Shown: positions 1 through 9,064, numbered from the stretch's first letter. The stretch: DNA of 39,958 bases from Phormidium sp. SL48-SHIP (GCA_004299065.1 SIHH01000003.1:11018-50975), one strand, 5' to 3'. The notes: generated by a model from the letters alone, not told the origin. Numbers and translations are program-made.

Positions 1-54
1 GTATCTGAGGGCGTATCTGAGGGCGTATCTGAGGGTGTATCTGAGGGTGTATCT
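1..54. repeat. 12-bp tandem repeat coding a DTPS tail
   Basis: Four full copies of GTATCTGAGGGY stand head to tail from the window edge to base 48, with a partial fifth copy to 54. They lie in frame inside the DUF3153 gene and encode repeated Asp-Thr-Pro-Ser on the minus strand. The array may continue to the left of the window. Confidence 0.9.
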
Positions 55-896
55 GCCGCTGGATTGGCGGCCGGTTTGGCTTGTCGTGGGCGGCGGCCAA
101 TGCCTAAGGCCGGGAGGAGCGTTTCTTTAATATAGGAGGCGATCGCCACCAAAACAATAATCAGCACAGCCCCGATACCGATGGGGCTAGGAACCCAGAA
201 ATCTGCCTCTAGGTGCTGAGTTTCCCCCGGTTCTAGGGACCAAATCAGGGTGTTATCTTCTAACGTCGGTGCCGTCTTGCCAACAAACGAGCTAACGCTG
301 GCTCCCCAGGGGGTGATGAGGCGGAAACTGACATCAACGAGTCCCGTGGGACTAATCAGCACATTCCCCTCACTCGATAAGACTCCCAAGGCCCGCAAAT
401 CTACATCTAAACTGAGATGGTTGGCGATGGCGAAGATTAAGTTTTTCTGATTCAGGCTCAGATGGGTTTCGAGTTCAGGAATCTCCCCGGCTTGTTCTGG
501 GGTGAGGCCATTCTGTTCAACGGGGTTAAAGAAACTCTCGAACTTTTCAACGAGGTCATCTCCGTTATTGAAGGGGATGACGACACGCCAGCGACGATCG
601 CCGACTTGTTGGGTATAGCCTTGCAGCGATCGCGCCCGCTGTTTCAGGCTTTGAGTCCAGCGATCGACGGTGCTGCTGCTGAGATTGACGAATCGTTGCG
701 ATAGGGTAATATCCTGGACAATCTCGCCGTGGGTTTGGCTGTCGAAGTGAATCCCCACATCGTAGCGGACACATCCCGACAGGAGTACAGTGGTTAGGGC
801 AACGACGAGCAACAGAGGCGATCGCCGCAGCCGGCCCCAGAGAGAAACCCAAGGGGCTGCGATCGCCGCGTAAACTGGAGTAAGAACAGACTTCAC
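1..896 (-). CDS. DUF3153-family lipoprotein (3' end beyond window)
   Basis: Reading the minus strand from a GTG at 894-896 gives 298 uninterrupted codons that run off the left edge, so the C-terminus is missing. The N-terminus has a basic stretch, a hydrophobic segment (LLLVVALTTVL) and the lipobox LSGC, followed by RYDVGIHFDSQTHGEIVQ, the opening I recognise from cyanobacterial DUF3153 proteins. A second hydrophobic segment near residues 240-255 (IGIGAVLIIVLVAIAS) would anchor the C-terminal part in a membrane. After it comes a basic linker and a tail of repeated Asp-Thr-Pro-Ser. The family has no established function. An in-frame GTG nine bases further upstream (903-905) is an equally possible start, and neither has a clear ribosome-binding site. 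The gene diverges from the htrA-like gene, sharing a 262-bp gap. Confidence 0.75.
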   Translation of the reverse strand, partial: MKSVLTPVYAAIAAPWVSLWGRLRRSPLLLVVALTTVLLSGCVRYDVGIHFDSQTHGEIVQDITLSQRFVNLSSSTVDRWTQSLKQRARSLQGYTQQVGDRRWRVVIPFNNGDDLVEKFESFFNPVEQNGLTPEQAGEIPELETHLSLNQKNLIFAIANHLSLDVDLRALGVLSSEGNVLISPTGLVDVSFRLITPWGASVSSFVGKTAPTLEDNTLIWSLEPGETQHLEADFWVPSPIGIGAVLIIVLVAIASYIKETLLPALGIGRRPRQAKPAANPAADTPSDTPSDTPSDTPSD

Positions 897-1158
897 AAAA
901 TTCACGGACTTCGACAGGAGTAGTTTCCTTGATTTTAAGCCCTTCTGGAGCAAGCCCAAGAATTTGAGTCCAGATTTCCCCCCATCCCCTCGGGCAATCT
1001 TTGCCAAAGGCGAAGTGAAAATGCCAGAATAGAGGTCAAGACCCACAGGAATCACTTTCGCCAGACCAGACAGGACAATAGTAGCGAGGCAATCTATTTC
1101 CCTAAGGGGGTTTTTCCGTTATTTCTTGTTAATTTTTAAGTGTTAATTAATCATTGCT

Positions 1159-2394
1159 ATGATGAAGCCTTCCGGGAGACAACTGGCCATCTATGTTCTC
1201 CTTTTGCTGCTTGGCGGAGGGATTGGTGGCGTTGTCAGCCGTCAAACTGGCAGAACGGCCCCGGACTCGTCAAGCCAAGCCTCAGACTTATCCCTAGATC
1301 CTGTGGTCTTACAGCCGACTCAATGGCAAATGGAGCCTTCTGCTGAAGAGATTGATCGTCAATTAAACAGCAATCCCAACTTTATCGCCCGAGCCGCCGA
1401 GCGAGTGGGGCCAGCCGTGGTCCGCATCGACGCCACCCGTCGCGTTCGCTCACCGCTTCCTGACTCAGTCCCAGAGCATCTGTTCCGCCGCTTTTTGGGC
1501 CAGGAACCCCAACAACCCCTAGAACGGACTGAACGGGGGACGGGTTCGGGCTTTATTTTGTCCTCCGACGGGCAAATTCTCACCAATGCTCATGTGGTTG
1601 AAGGCACCGATGTGGTGGAGGTGACGTTACGAGATGGGCGCAAATTTGAGGGACAGGTCATCGGCCGCGATGTCTTAACGGATGTAGCCGTTGTCACCAT
1701 CGCAACGACGGGACTGCCGACGGCGACGCTCGGCTCCTCGGAAGGCTTAGTGGCCGGACAATGGGCCATTGCCATTGGCAACCCCCTCGGATTAGATAAT
1801 ACCGTGACGGTGGGGATTATTAGTGCTACCGGGCGATCGAGCGCCCAAGTGGGGATTAGTGATAAACGAGTTCGCTTTATTCAAACCGACGCGGCCATCA
1901 ATCCCGGTAACTCCGGGGGGCCATTACTCAACGATCGCGGTGAAGTGATTGGTGTCAACACCGCCATTCGGGCCAACGCTCAGGGGTTGGGGTTTGCTAT
2001 CCCCATTGAAACGGCTCAACGGATTGCTGAACAACTTTTCGCCACCGGAGAGGCCCAACATCCCTTTCTCGGCATTGAAATGTTGGACTTAACCCCAGAA
2101 ATGCGAGACGATTTAGCACGAAACCCCCAGATTGACCTCAACCTGACTCAGGAGCAGGGGGTCCTCATCGTGGGGGTTCAAGCTGACTCACCGGCGGCCC
2201 GTTCAGGACTCCAAGTTGGGGATATGATTGAACGCATCGACGGACAAACGGTGGCGACAGCGATCGATGTCCAGGCGGCTGTTGAACGGGCGCAGGTGGG
2301 GCAACGGCTGGGCATTGAGGTGCTTCGGAACGGAGAACTTAGGATGATCTCAGTTCGTCCCGAAGCTATATCTCGCCGGCCGGGATTGAGTTAG
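1159..2394 (+). CDS. Deg/HtrA-family periplasmic serine protease with PDZ domain
   Basis: This 411-residue protein fits a trypsin-like HtrA/Deg protease, which degrades or refolds damaged proteins in the periplasm or lumen. The N-terminus is a signal-anchor (basic start, then IYVLLLLLGGGIGGVV at about 11-26). The catalytic triad is visible as His145 in LTNAHVVEG, Asp175 in LTDVAVV and Ser252 in NPGNSGGPL. One C-terminal PDZ domain covers roughly 300-400, with the ligand-loop motif LGIEM and the later DSPAARSGLQVGD. One PDZ domain and about 400 residues match the cyanobacterial HtrA/HhoA/HhoB trio, but which paralogue this is cannot be told here. Two consecutive ATGs allow a start at 1159 or 1162. 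The 262-bp gap upstream is AT-rich near the start (TTAATTAAT) and holds no other gene. The stop overlaps that of the convergent DUF760 gene by four bases. Confidence 0.93.
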   Translation: MMKPSGRQLAIYVLLLLLGGGIGGVVSRQTGRTAPDSSSQASDLSLDPVVLQPTQWQMEPSAEEIDRQLNSNPNFIARAAERVGPAVVRIDATRRVRSPLPDSVPEHLFRRFLGQEPQQPLERTERGTGSGFILSSDGQILTNAHVVEGTDVVEVTLRDGRKFEGQVIGRDVLTDVAVVTIATTGLPTATLGSSEGLVAGQWAIAIGNPLGLDNTVTVGIISATGRSSAQVGISDKRVRFIQTDAAINPGNSGGPLLNDRGEVIGVNTAIRANAQGLGFAIPIETAQRIAEQLFATGEAQHPFLGIEMLDLTPEMRDDLARNPQIDLNLTQEQGVLIVGVQADSPAARSGLQVGDMIERIDGQTVATAIDVQAAVERAQVGQRLGIEVLRNGELRMISVRPEAISRRPGLS

Positions 2395-2741
2395 TCTGGG
2401 CGATGGGCCTCTGAATCAGGGCTATCAACTTGAGACACTTGATGATCGAGTTCCATACGTTGTTCCATTTGGCGTAGGAAATAGCCGGTCATCATTGCCG
2501 AAGCGAGCATTCCGGCCATATTTTCGCGGTCTGTGGAGATATGGACGTTGAACTCTTCTGAAGGAAGCACGCCGACGAGTCCTTGTACATTGCGAGAGAT
2601 GATGTCTTTGATTTCTGGACTCGCCGACTTGGCAACCCGTGCCAGAATATCTGGGGACTGGTGTTGAAGATAGTCCAGAAGCTGGTTACTAACTTCCTCA
2701 GTTTCTTTCATCTGAGCAAAAATTTCGGGGTCGAAAACCAT
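2391..2741 (-). CDS. DUF760 family protein
   Basis: This small soluble protein of 116 residues has the features of the DUF760 family of cyanobacteria and plastids: a helical NQLLDYLQHQSPDILARVAKS region, then VQGLVGVLPSEEFNVHISTDREN and LASAMMTGYFLRQMEQRMEL. The second half reads as the conserved core with its GYFLR signature. The acidic tail (residues 103-116) is probably disordered. Some plant DUF760 proteins have been linked to chloroplast proteolysis, but no function is established for the bacterial members. It is the last gene of a minus-strand run that follows scpB at a 97-bp distance, and it converges on the htrA-like gene with overlapping stop codons. Confidence 0.75.
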   Translation of the reverse strand: MVFDPEIFAQMKETEEVSNQLLDYLQHQSPDILARVAKSASPEIKDIISRNVQGLVGVLPSEEFNVHISTDRENMAGMLASAMMTGYFLRQMEQRMELDHQVSQVDSPDSEAHRPD

Positions 2742-2838
2742 GAGCGTCTCAGTTACGTCGGTGGATCAACAGTGGATGAACCTTAGAGCAAACTTGGATC
2801 AAACCATGGACCTGTACCCTCTAGTGTAGGCCATCGCT

Positions 2839-3354
2839 CTACCCCTTGGCGATGAGATCGAGCGATCGCACGCTTCCTTGCAGTTGAAAATACTGGTGAA
2901 ATTTATCCGTCAGCCGCAGTTCATAGGAGCGGCCATCGGCGGATTTGCGGCGGCGAACTAAGCCGAGTTCGACGAGGTCTTTCACTTGTTGGTAAGCCCC
3001 AGACCCCCGTAAGTCTACCAGTTCCGAGAGTCGGAGGGGTTGTTTGATGGCGATCGCCGCTAGGGTGCGTTGAGCGCCGACCCCCAGTTCTGCTGGAACG
3101 ATCGCGAACATGACATCCTGGAAACTTTCGCGCAGTTGCAGGCTATATTGACCCTTGAGTTCTACGATGTCCAGGGCGCTATCTCGTCGGGCGTAATCAT
3201 CCATCAACTCTAACAGGGCTTCTTGCACTTGCGGGCGATCGCAGCCAGCACAATCGGCCAACTGGCTCAGGGATAGGGCCTGTCCTTTCAGATACAAAAT
3301 TGCTTCTAATACTGTTGCTAAGCGCCGCTGGGGCTGTTTTTTCGTTGACGTCAT
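2839..3354 (-). CDS. scpB: Segregation and condensation protein ScpB
   Basis: ScpB is the winged-helix kleisin-binding subunit of the bacterial SMC-ScpAB condensin, which compacts and helps separate chromosomes. The 171-residue length is normal. Two winged-helix domains are visible: the first around TVLEAILYLKGQALSLSQLAD, where the family typically has an ILF/E-G-P-L motif, and the second around RTLAAIAIKQPLRLSELVDLRG, ending in a GLVRRRKSADGRSYEL wing. In this family the characteristic sequence between them is the arginine-containing loop. No scpA or smc gene is in the window. The gene follows the PIN toxin gene by 80 bp on the same strand, so it may be co-transcribed with it. Confidence 0.88.
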   Translation of the reverse strand: MTSTKKQPQRRLATVLEAILYLKGQALSLSQLADCAGCDRPQVQEALLELMDDYARRDSALDIVELKGQYSLQLRESFQDVMFAIVPAELGVGAQRTLAAIAIKQPLRLSELVDLRGSGAYQQVKDLVELGLVRRRKSADGRSYELRLTDKFHQYFQLQGSVRSLDLIAKG

Positions 3355-3434
3355 AAGATTCGTTCTTGGCCGCAGAGTCTCACGGAACTGCTCTAACTCT
3401 CGATTATAGGCCGTCCGTTGGCCAGCGGTGATGT

Positions 3435-3857
3435 CTAGGATTGCTCTTCACCGGGCAACACCTCAAAACTCTCGTGGCCATGAATGCGGTAGAAGAAAAA
3501 GTCTGAATCTAGGGTTAGAATTTGGCGGTAGCCGGTTTGTTCTGCCAAAAGGACGAGGCTGGCATCGGCAAAGTCCATCGGGCGATCGCGATACTGTTCC
3601 ATCAATTCCAGGAGTCTCGGGATGAGATCAGGGTCGATCTCATAGGTAACAAACAAACCTTTAAGGAGCAAGTTGCCCACCCTTTTCTGCATCGCCCAAC
3701 CCCCGCGACGAGACGTGAGGTGCATGGCTTCAGCCAAGCAAGGCCAAGTCGTAATCAGGGGTTGTCCGTAACGTGAGATTGATCGTTTGTAGAGATTGTG
3801 TTGAGGTTGGGTAGGATCAACGAGACAGAACAGTATCCCGGTGTCGCCGATAATCAT
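3435..3857 (-). CDS. PIN-domain ribonuclease, probable type II toxin
   Basis: The 140-residue protein has the acidic pattern of a PIN-domain nuclease: Asp5 in IIGDTGIL, Glu43 in LAEAMHL, Asp95/Asp98 in MDFADASLV and Asp117/Asp119 in TLDSDFFFYR. PIN toxins of the VapC type cleave tRNA or rRNA until bound by their antitoxin. The start ATG overlaps the TGA of the upstream RHH gene (ATGA), the arrangement expected of a translationally coupled toxin-antitoxin pair. The SDFFFYR ending is seen in a common cyanobacterial PIN subgroup. The RNA target cannot be predicted. It could also act as a non-toxic RNA-processing enzyme, but the paired small DNA-binding gene makes the toxin reading more likely. 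Confidence 0.85.
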   Translation of the reverse strand: MIIGDTGILFCLVDPTQPQHNLYKRSISRYGQPLITTWPCLAEAMHLTSRRGGWAMQKRVGNLLLKGLFVTYEIDPDLIPRLLELMEQYRDRPMDFADASLVLLAEQTGYRQILTLDSDFFFYRIHGHESFEVLPGEEQS

Positions 3858-4216
3858 AACTCTAAGCCTTGCTTGCGATACTTTTCAACAATCATTTCCT
3901 CAATTTCTGATTGGCTTGGCTTTACGGCGGCACGCTCGATGGGCGGTTCTATGCTTTCTAAGTCTTGGAACCATTCTGCCCACGCAACACCATAGTCGCG
4001 ATCAGGGTCAGGTTGGTCCGTCGTTGTCTGGGGTTGCTCGATCGCCGGTTCCTCATCACTCTCTTCACGGCGATCGCGGTGTTCTTGGTCTTCAAGTTCT
4101 TGGTCTTCAAGGAGAACCAAGGCAGCACGCACAACGTCAACCGCAGACGAATAGTGTCCCTTGTCTAAGTGATGTTGAACAATCTCTTCGAGTTCGCGGG
4201 GCAGAATGATATTCAT
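3854..4216 (-). CDS. RHH (CopG/ParD-like) antitoxin with long acidic C-terminal part
   Basis: Residues 1-40 form a ribbon-helix-helix DNA-binding unit: the strand NIILP, helix LEEIVQHHLDKG and the ParD-type HYSSAVDVVRAALVLLED. The rest (40-120) is unusually long and acidic, starting with a duplicated LEDQE, and ends in a helical KPSQSEIEEMIVEKYRKQ. That last segment, or the aromatic WAEWFQDLES around residue 79-88, would be the toxin-binding part. Antitoxins of this class repress their own operon and neutralise the partner nuclease. A GGAG sequence about ten bases upstream supports the ATG at 4214-4216. The stop overlaps the PIN gene start. Functional assignment rests on the fold and the gene pairing. 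Confidence 0.82.
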   Translation of the reverse strand: MNIILPRELEEIVQHHLDKGHYSSAVDVVRAALVLLEDQELEDQEHRDRREESDEEPAIEQPQTTTDQPDPDRDYGVAWAEWFQDLESIEPPIERAAVKPSQSEIEEMIVEKYRKQGLEL

Positions 4217-4303
4217 AGCTTTTTTCTCCGGTGGTTTAGAAGGGGCGATCGCGGCAAACTATCCCAATTATAGGAAGCCGCATCGATTCGCCCCAAACCT
4301 CAC

Positions 4304-6328
4304 CTAGTCGGCGACCCGCGCGAGTTCCAGGAGTTCTAGAAACTCTGCCCGGTAGCCGTGGCGATCGCCGCCTAGAGCGTCCTGGGCCAGTTCTCGCGCC
4401 AGGGTCAAATCGCTTTGACCGCGAAACTCCGACTCCCGTAGCCACAGTCCAAACGCCGCTACCGCCGCCGCAAAGCGGAAGTCATCGGAGGTTTGGCTGA
4501 GGGACACCGGGCGATCGCGAACCGGGCGATCGATCCGTTGCGATGTCTCAGCCGTAGGGTCTTTATACCGCAGCTTCACCAGCATCATCTCCTCCGCCGT
4601 CTCAGCGTCGAGATCCAGATTGTCCCCATCCGCTGACGTTTGATAGCGCAAATCATCCACCTCGGGCAGTTCCACCTCCGACTCCACTCCCACCGGAATC
4701 ACCTCATAGAGGGCTGTCACCGAATGTCCCGCCCCCAGTTCCCCCGCGTCTTGGCTGTCGTCATTGAAATCTTCATCGGCCAGCAAGCGGTTTTCATAAC
4801 CGATGAGTCGGTAGGCCTGGACTTTAGCCGGATTGAATTCCACCTGAATTTTTACGTCTTTAGCTAGCGTCAGCAGCGTTGCCCCCATTTCATTGACGAG
4901 AACCTTGCGAGCCTCCATCACACTGTCAATGTAGGCATAGTTGCCGTTGCCATGGTTCGCCAACTGCTCCATTTTGGCATCTTGCAAATTCCCCGTGCCG
5001 AAGCCAAGCACCGTTAGGAAAATATCGTTGTCTCGCTCCTGTTCAATCAGGCGCACCAGTCCCGCCTCACTAGAGGTTCCGACATTGAAATCGCCGTCGG
5101 TGGCCAGGATCACGCGGTTGTTGCCGTCTTCGATAAACTGCTCTCGGGCCAGTTGATAGGCCAGTTGGACACCTTCACCGCCGGCGGTGGAGCCTCCTGC
5201 TTCGAGTTGGGCGATCGCATCGAGAATGGCATCGTTTTCGTTCCCCGGCGTGGGTTCTAGGACGACTCCCGCCGCCCCAGCATAGACGACAATGCTCACG
5301 GTATCGTCTTCGTCGAGTTCGTTGACCAACAGACTAAACGCCGATTTCAGCAAGGGCAGCTTATCAGGAAAGTTCATCGAACCGGACACATCGAGAAGGA
5401 AGACCAAATTGGCGGGGGGCAAGTCATCGCTGGGGATGGACTGACCTTGTAAGCCGATGTGGACAAGCTGGTGCTGTGGGTTCCAGGGGGCGGCTGAGAC
5501 TTCGGTGATGAGGGAGAACGGCTCGTCGCCGTCGGGTTCGGGATAATCGTAGCTGAAATAGTTGATCAGTTCTTCAATTCGCACGGCATCGACGGGGGGA
5601 CGCTGGCCGTTGCGTAGGAAGCGGCGCACGTTACTGTAGGCTGCACTGTCAACGTCGATGGAGAAGGTGGACAGGGGGTTACTGCGGACGGACAGGAAGC
5701 GGTTTTCGGCGATGGGGTTGTATTCTTCCCGGTTATAGCCAGGTGGGTACGTCGGGGCGGAACGACTACCAATGCCCCCAGTTCCGTATTGAGCGGGGGC
5801 GTTTTGTAGGGTTGAGAGGGCCGGTTCAGGACCTGCCGGACTCGACTCTCGTATGGAGGAACCGTCGTCTGCGGCGTCACCGCTAGCGAGCAGGTTGAAG
5901 ATGCCGAATTCGCGATCGAGGGTTTCGAGGAGTTCGGATTCGGCGTCGGATAGCTGACTCCAGAGATTTTGCTGGTTGAGGACTTCGACGCAGGTTTCGA
6001 CGGCCTCGATGAGTTCTTGGCGTTGTAGGGGACGGCGGAAGATGGGGGAACCGTCGGCGTAGCGTATGGGACAGCCGTAGCGATCGCCGAATTCCACGAG
6101 GCGATCGAGTTGGGGGTGGTTGGCGGGGATGCGATTGAGGTCTCCGAGTGCTGGGGAATGTTGACCCAAGCTGATCGCTCCCGTGTGGATGAGGAGTCCT
6201 CCGACGAGGCCCCCTAGGGCGATCGCCCCTAAGATCGGTCTAACGGAGAGTTGGCGCAACCGGCGAGGGGTTGCCTGAGATGGGTTAGTGTTGTCTGAGT
6301 TTGACTCGTTTGAATTTGGATGGCGCAT
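4304..6328 (-). CDS. YfbK-like VWA-domain membrane protein
   Basis: The 674-residue protein has one transmembrane segment (about 33-50), a linker, the domain that precedes VWA in YfbK-like proteins (about 205-300, beginning ENRFLSVRSNPLSTFSIDVD), a von Willebrand A domain (about 305-480) and a C-terminal DUF3520-like part. The metal-ion-dependent adhesion site is intact: DVSGS at 313-317, then TAGGEG and the ATDGDFN motif. The family binds protein partners through the metal site; its job in cyanobacteria is unknown. Residues about 72-118 (LVEFGDRYGCPIRYADGS and following) resemble a degenerate SLH repeat like that at the start of cyanobacterial porins. A GAGG seven bases upstream supports the ATG. 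Confidence is high for the family and low for its role. Confidence 0.88.
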   Translation of the reverse strand: MRHPNSNESNSDNTNPSQATPRRLRQLSVRPILGAIALGGLVGGLLIHTGAISLGQHSPALGDLNRIPANHPQLDRLVEFGDRYGCPIRYADGSPIFRRPLQRQELIEAVETCVEVLNQQNLWSQLSDAESELLETLDREFGIFNLLASGDAADDGSSIRESSPAGPEPALSTLQNAPAQYGTGGIGSRSAPTYPPGYNREEYNPIAENRFLSVRSNPLSTFSIDVDSAAYSNVRRFLRNGQRPPVDAVRIEELINYFSYDYPEPDGDEPFSLITEVSAAPWNPQHQLVHIGLQGQSIPSDDLPPANLVFLLDVSGSMNFPDKLPLLKSAFSLLVNELDEDDTVSIVVYAGAAGVVLEPTPGNENDAILDAIAQLEAGGSTAGGEGVQLAYQLAREQFIEDGNNRVILATDGDFNVGTSSEAGLVRLIEQERDNDIFLTVLGFGTGNLQDAKMEQLANHGNGNYAYIDSVMEARKVLVNEMGATLLTLAKDVKIQVEFNPAKVQAYRLIGYENRLLADEDFNDDSQDAGELGAGHSVTALYEVIPVGVESEVELPEVDDLRYQTSADGDNLDLDAETAEEMMLVKLRYKDPTAETSQRIDRPVRDRPVSLSQTSDDFRFAAAVAAFGLWLRESEFRGQSDLTLARELAQDALGGDRHGYRAEFLELLELARVAD

Positions 6329-6493
6329 GGTTATCCTCGCGGGAGATAGACATTCGGCTCGATCAGTCGGGGTGTTGACATCATGGCGTTACCACCCGGC
6401 CCCTCTATTCTATTTCTCTATTTGTGACAATCATCCTTTGAAACTATCAGGATGATCGCCGAGAGTGCCGCCTGCAATGTCCCCCGGAAACGA

Positions 6494-6529
6494 CAATCAG
6501 GACGTACCCCGGGGAGTACGTCCTGATTG
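6494..6529 (-). terminator. Perfect 14-bp hairpin downstream of the gghA-like gene
   Basis: CAATCAGGACGTAC at 6494-6507 pairs perfectly with GTACGTCCTGATTG at 6516-6529 around an 8-base loop. It sits 22 bases past the stop of the minus-strand gene that ends at 6551. A clear T-run is missing (TCGTTTCC follows on the minus strand), so it could stop transcription weakly or protect the 3' end of the RNA. Confidence 0.6.
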
Positions 6530-6550
6530 GCAAGGTTAAGCGGGTGAACC

Positions 6551-9064
6551 TTAGCGGTTCGCCCGAGTCAATAACACCGCCTGACTATCGCTGAGGGTGA
6601 GGGTTCGTAAATCGCTAACCTCTAATCCCGGTGAGGTGAGGGCAATCTCCCACTCCTCTAAATCTAGTTGTAGCCAATCGCCCAAGGTCACTGTGAGGGG
6701 ATCACCGCCCATGTGAGTGGCGATCGCCACTTGTTCGGTTTCATCAGGACTGGTACGCAGTCCGTAATAGAGTGTCCCCGTCTCTTCATCAATATGATTG
6801 AAGCGATCGCGGGATGCAAAATTGTCTCGCAACCAGGGCCGCGCCAACCGAAACTCTCGCAATTGCCGATTGTAGGCCGTCTGTTGCGGATCTAAAAACT
6901 GCTCATGGTTCCAGACATTGCAAATCTCATGGGCATCTTCCATAAAGGCTGTGGCAAACTCCTTCAGTTTACCGACATCCAACTCTTGCAGAATTGGCGA
7001 CTTCTCCGACACATTGAGTTTTTGTAACTCAGCGGCTGAGGCGATCGTTTTAGCTTCCTCCTGCATCTCGGTTGAATCCGACTCAGTCCCTAAATGGCGT
7101 TGACAAATGCGGGCCACCTCATCCAAATCATAATCCGTCTCGTCAATGGCGTGTTGCAAGCCTCGCATAAACTGCCGCAACTCACCCACTTTCTTAAATC
7201 CCATCCCTTTGAGACGGGGAAAAATACCCGAGAGGTCATACACATCCGGTTCAACTTGCCAATCGAGAAATCCGGCCTCTTCGGCGACGACTTTCACGCC
7301 ATAGCGATCGTCAGTATTCCGCAAAAAGCCCCAAGGCGCGCGCATCGTACAGTTAATAAAGTCCATCGGCAGTCCGGGACTAAAGCCATACACCAACAGG
7401 GTAATTGCCGGGTTATCGTAGGCATTATTCAACACCTCCGGTAAGGTTTTACCCAAATTCCAGTTAATGGGCATTTCTGGGTCAACCTGAGTTCCCCGCC
7501 GTAGGGTATCGTGATTTCCGCAGCCAGTAATCCAATTCGCCCCCACCTGCATCACTTCACAAACCCGCTTCCATTTGCGGCTCCAGAACTTCTGTAAACT
7601 GGGAGTATTATGGGCAAACACCAACGGACCCCATTGGAAACTTTCGGGCAGAAACTCGATGATATCTCGATAGGTCGAAATCTCTTCCCAGCCTTCAGCG
7701 GGCCAAGGTCGTCCATCTTCAAAAATGGTAAAGGGATAGCGAGAACTCTCGGCGATTTCTTGCGGAACCCGCGCCATTTCTTGCAGGTAAACATCATCAT
7801 ACTCAACCCGACCCGACATCGGATTAAAGTATTTGAAATCCTGAGCGCCATCGACGCGAATCCCATCAACCCCAGTGTCGGACTTGCGCCGCTGCATTTC
7901 TAGGAGAATTGCCCGAACTCCTGGGTTTTGGTGGTTAACATCTTGCCCATACATATTGGGTCCTTTCAAGAAGCGACCATTGAGGAGATTCAGGGCTTGG
8001 TTATCGGCATGACCATAAACGATGTCATAAACCACTTGAATCGGTCCCGTCGAGAAGTTATGCAGGGTTTCAATAAACGCCACAACTTCATCAGGACGTT
8101 GAGTTTCCAACACCGAAGGATTGGTAGCCGCCATGCCAAAAATAACAATATCATAGCCCCAGTTTTGGGTGTCTGGTTTCTTCAATTGCACATGAATTTC
8201 ATCCGACTCATATTCAATGGATTCACTGTCGGGGTCCATGCGTAAACGATCTTCGTCACTACAGGAGAAAAATCCCTGACCATGATCTCGATGACCCAAA
8301 TATTCAACAGTGGGTTCAATGGGGAGTAATTGTACCGCTTCATAACCGACATAATTTTCCTCAGCGGGGGTGAGGGGGTCTCCCTTAGCCAGTTTGTCGG
8401 AAATCCGCTGAAAGAGTTGGGTTAACCCCGAGAGATAGCCGTTGGGGGAGGCGGTGTTGACATGAAGCTGCAAGATGTTGGTGGGGGGGTTGACTTTGAC
8501 GGGGCTACCGTCGTCGCTGCGGAATTGTTGGAAATAGGCCGTATCGCGGCGATCGCGTTGGAGTTGGTCGCGATCGTACAGTTCCGCCGGCGCATACACG
8601 CCATAGGGCAGAGAATCGGCGAGAAAATCGCCAATGGTGCTGATATCGTTGTCATAGTCGAGATATCGCAGCCAGTACAAAGAGCCAAAGTGGTTCGCGT
8701 CTCCGGCTTTCATCCCCGACAACACACCCCACATATATTCCCCATCCCGCTCTAGGTTCACATATTCGCGACGGAAACGAACGGTTTGTAAATCCTCTTG
8801 GGGATGGACATCCTCTAGGGGCGTAAAGATTTCTAAGTAGATGTTTTTAGGTTGAATCTCTCCTGGACTGAGTTCAGGAACCCAGAAACCAATTTCTGTT
8901 AAGCCATCGGGACGATAGTAGGCCCCTAAACGATGAGCAATCTGTTGAGATTTATGGAAAATTGTCTCATCGGAGGCTTGAACGGCCTGTACCCAATCCA
9001 AGAGTTTTTGGGTTTCATCGGCAACAAGAGTGATTTCGGCGGCGCGACGAGTGGTTGTAACCAT
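6551..9064 (-). CDS. gghA: Probable glucosylglycerol hydrolase (GH13-type)
   Basis: This 837-residue enzyme has an alpha-amylase-type catalytic barrel, with the GH13 nucleophile in DGIRVDGAQDFKYF (Asp about 402), the acid/base in FTIFEDGRPWP (Glu about 449) and the third acid in ITGCGNHD (Asp about 517). The long N-terminal region (LTEIGFWVPELSPGEI) and insertions differ from ordinary amylases and fit the cyanobacterial family of Synechocystis GghA, which splits the compatible solute glucosylglycerol into glucose and glycerol when salt falls. I recognise the family from overall character, so the substrate is inferred. It lies downstream of glgB on the same strand, separated by a 273-bp gap that holds the four-hairpin element. 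An unspecified GH13 hydrolase is the alternative. Confidence 0.72.
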   Translation of the reverse strand: MVTTTRRAAEITLVADETQKLLDWVQAVQASDETIFHKSQQIAHRLGAYYRPDGLTEIGFWVPELSPGEIQPKNIYLEIFTPLEDVHPQEDLQTVRFRREYVNLERDGEYMWGVLSGMKAGDANHFGSLYWLRYLDYDNDISTIGDFLADSLPYGVYAPAELYDRDQLQRDRRDTAYFQQFRSDDGSPVKVNPPTNILQLHVNTASPNGYLSGLTQLFQRISDKLAKGDPLTPAEENYVGYEAVQLLPIEPTVEYLGHRDHGQGFFSCSDEDRLRMDPDSESIEYESDEIHVQLKKPDTQNWGYDIVIFGMAATNPSVLETQRPDEVVAFIETLHNFSTGPIQVVYDIVYGHADNQALNLLNGRFLKGPNMYGQDVNHQNPGVRAILLEMQRRKSDTGVDGIRVDGAQDFKYFNPMSGRVEYDDVYLQEMARVPQEIAESSRYPFTIFEDGRPWPAEGWEEISTYRDIIEFLPESFQWGPLVFAHNTPSLQKFWSRKWKRVCEVMQVGANWITGCGNHDTLRRGTQVDPEMPINWNLGKTLPEVLNNAYDNPAITLLVYGFSPGLPMDFINCTMRAPWGFLRNTDDRYGVKVVAEEAGFLDWQVEPDVYDLSGIFPRLKGMGFKKVGELRQFMRGLQHAIDETDYDLDEVARICQRHLGTESDSTEMQEEAKTIASAAELQKLNVSEKSPILQELDVGKLKEFATAFMEDAHEICNVWNHEQFLDPQQTAYNRQLREFRLARPWLRDNFASRDRFNHIDEETGTLYYGLRTSPDETEQVAIATHMGGDPLTVTLGDWLQLDLEEWEIALTSPGLEVSDLRTLTLSDSQAVLLTRANR

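Noticed and set aside
565-852. Minus-strand open frame of 95 codons
   Set aside because: It lies in another frame of the DUF3153 gene, which has a lipobox, known family residues and full coverage of this stretch.
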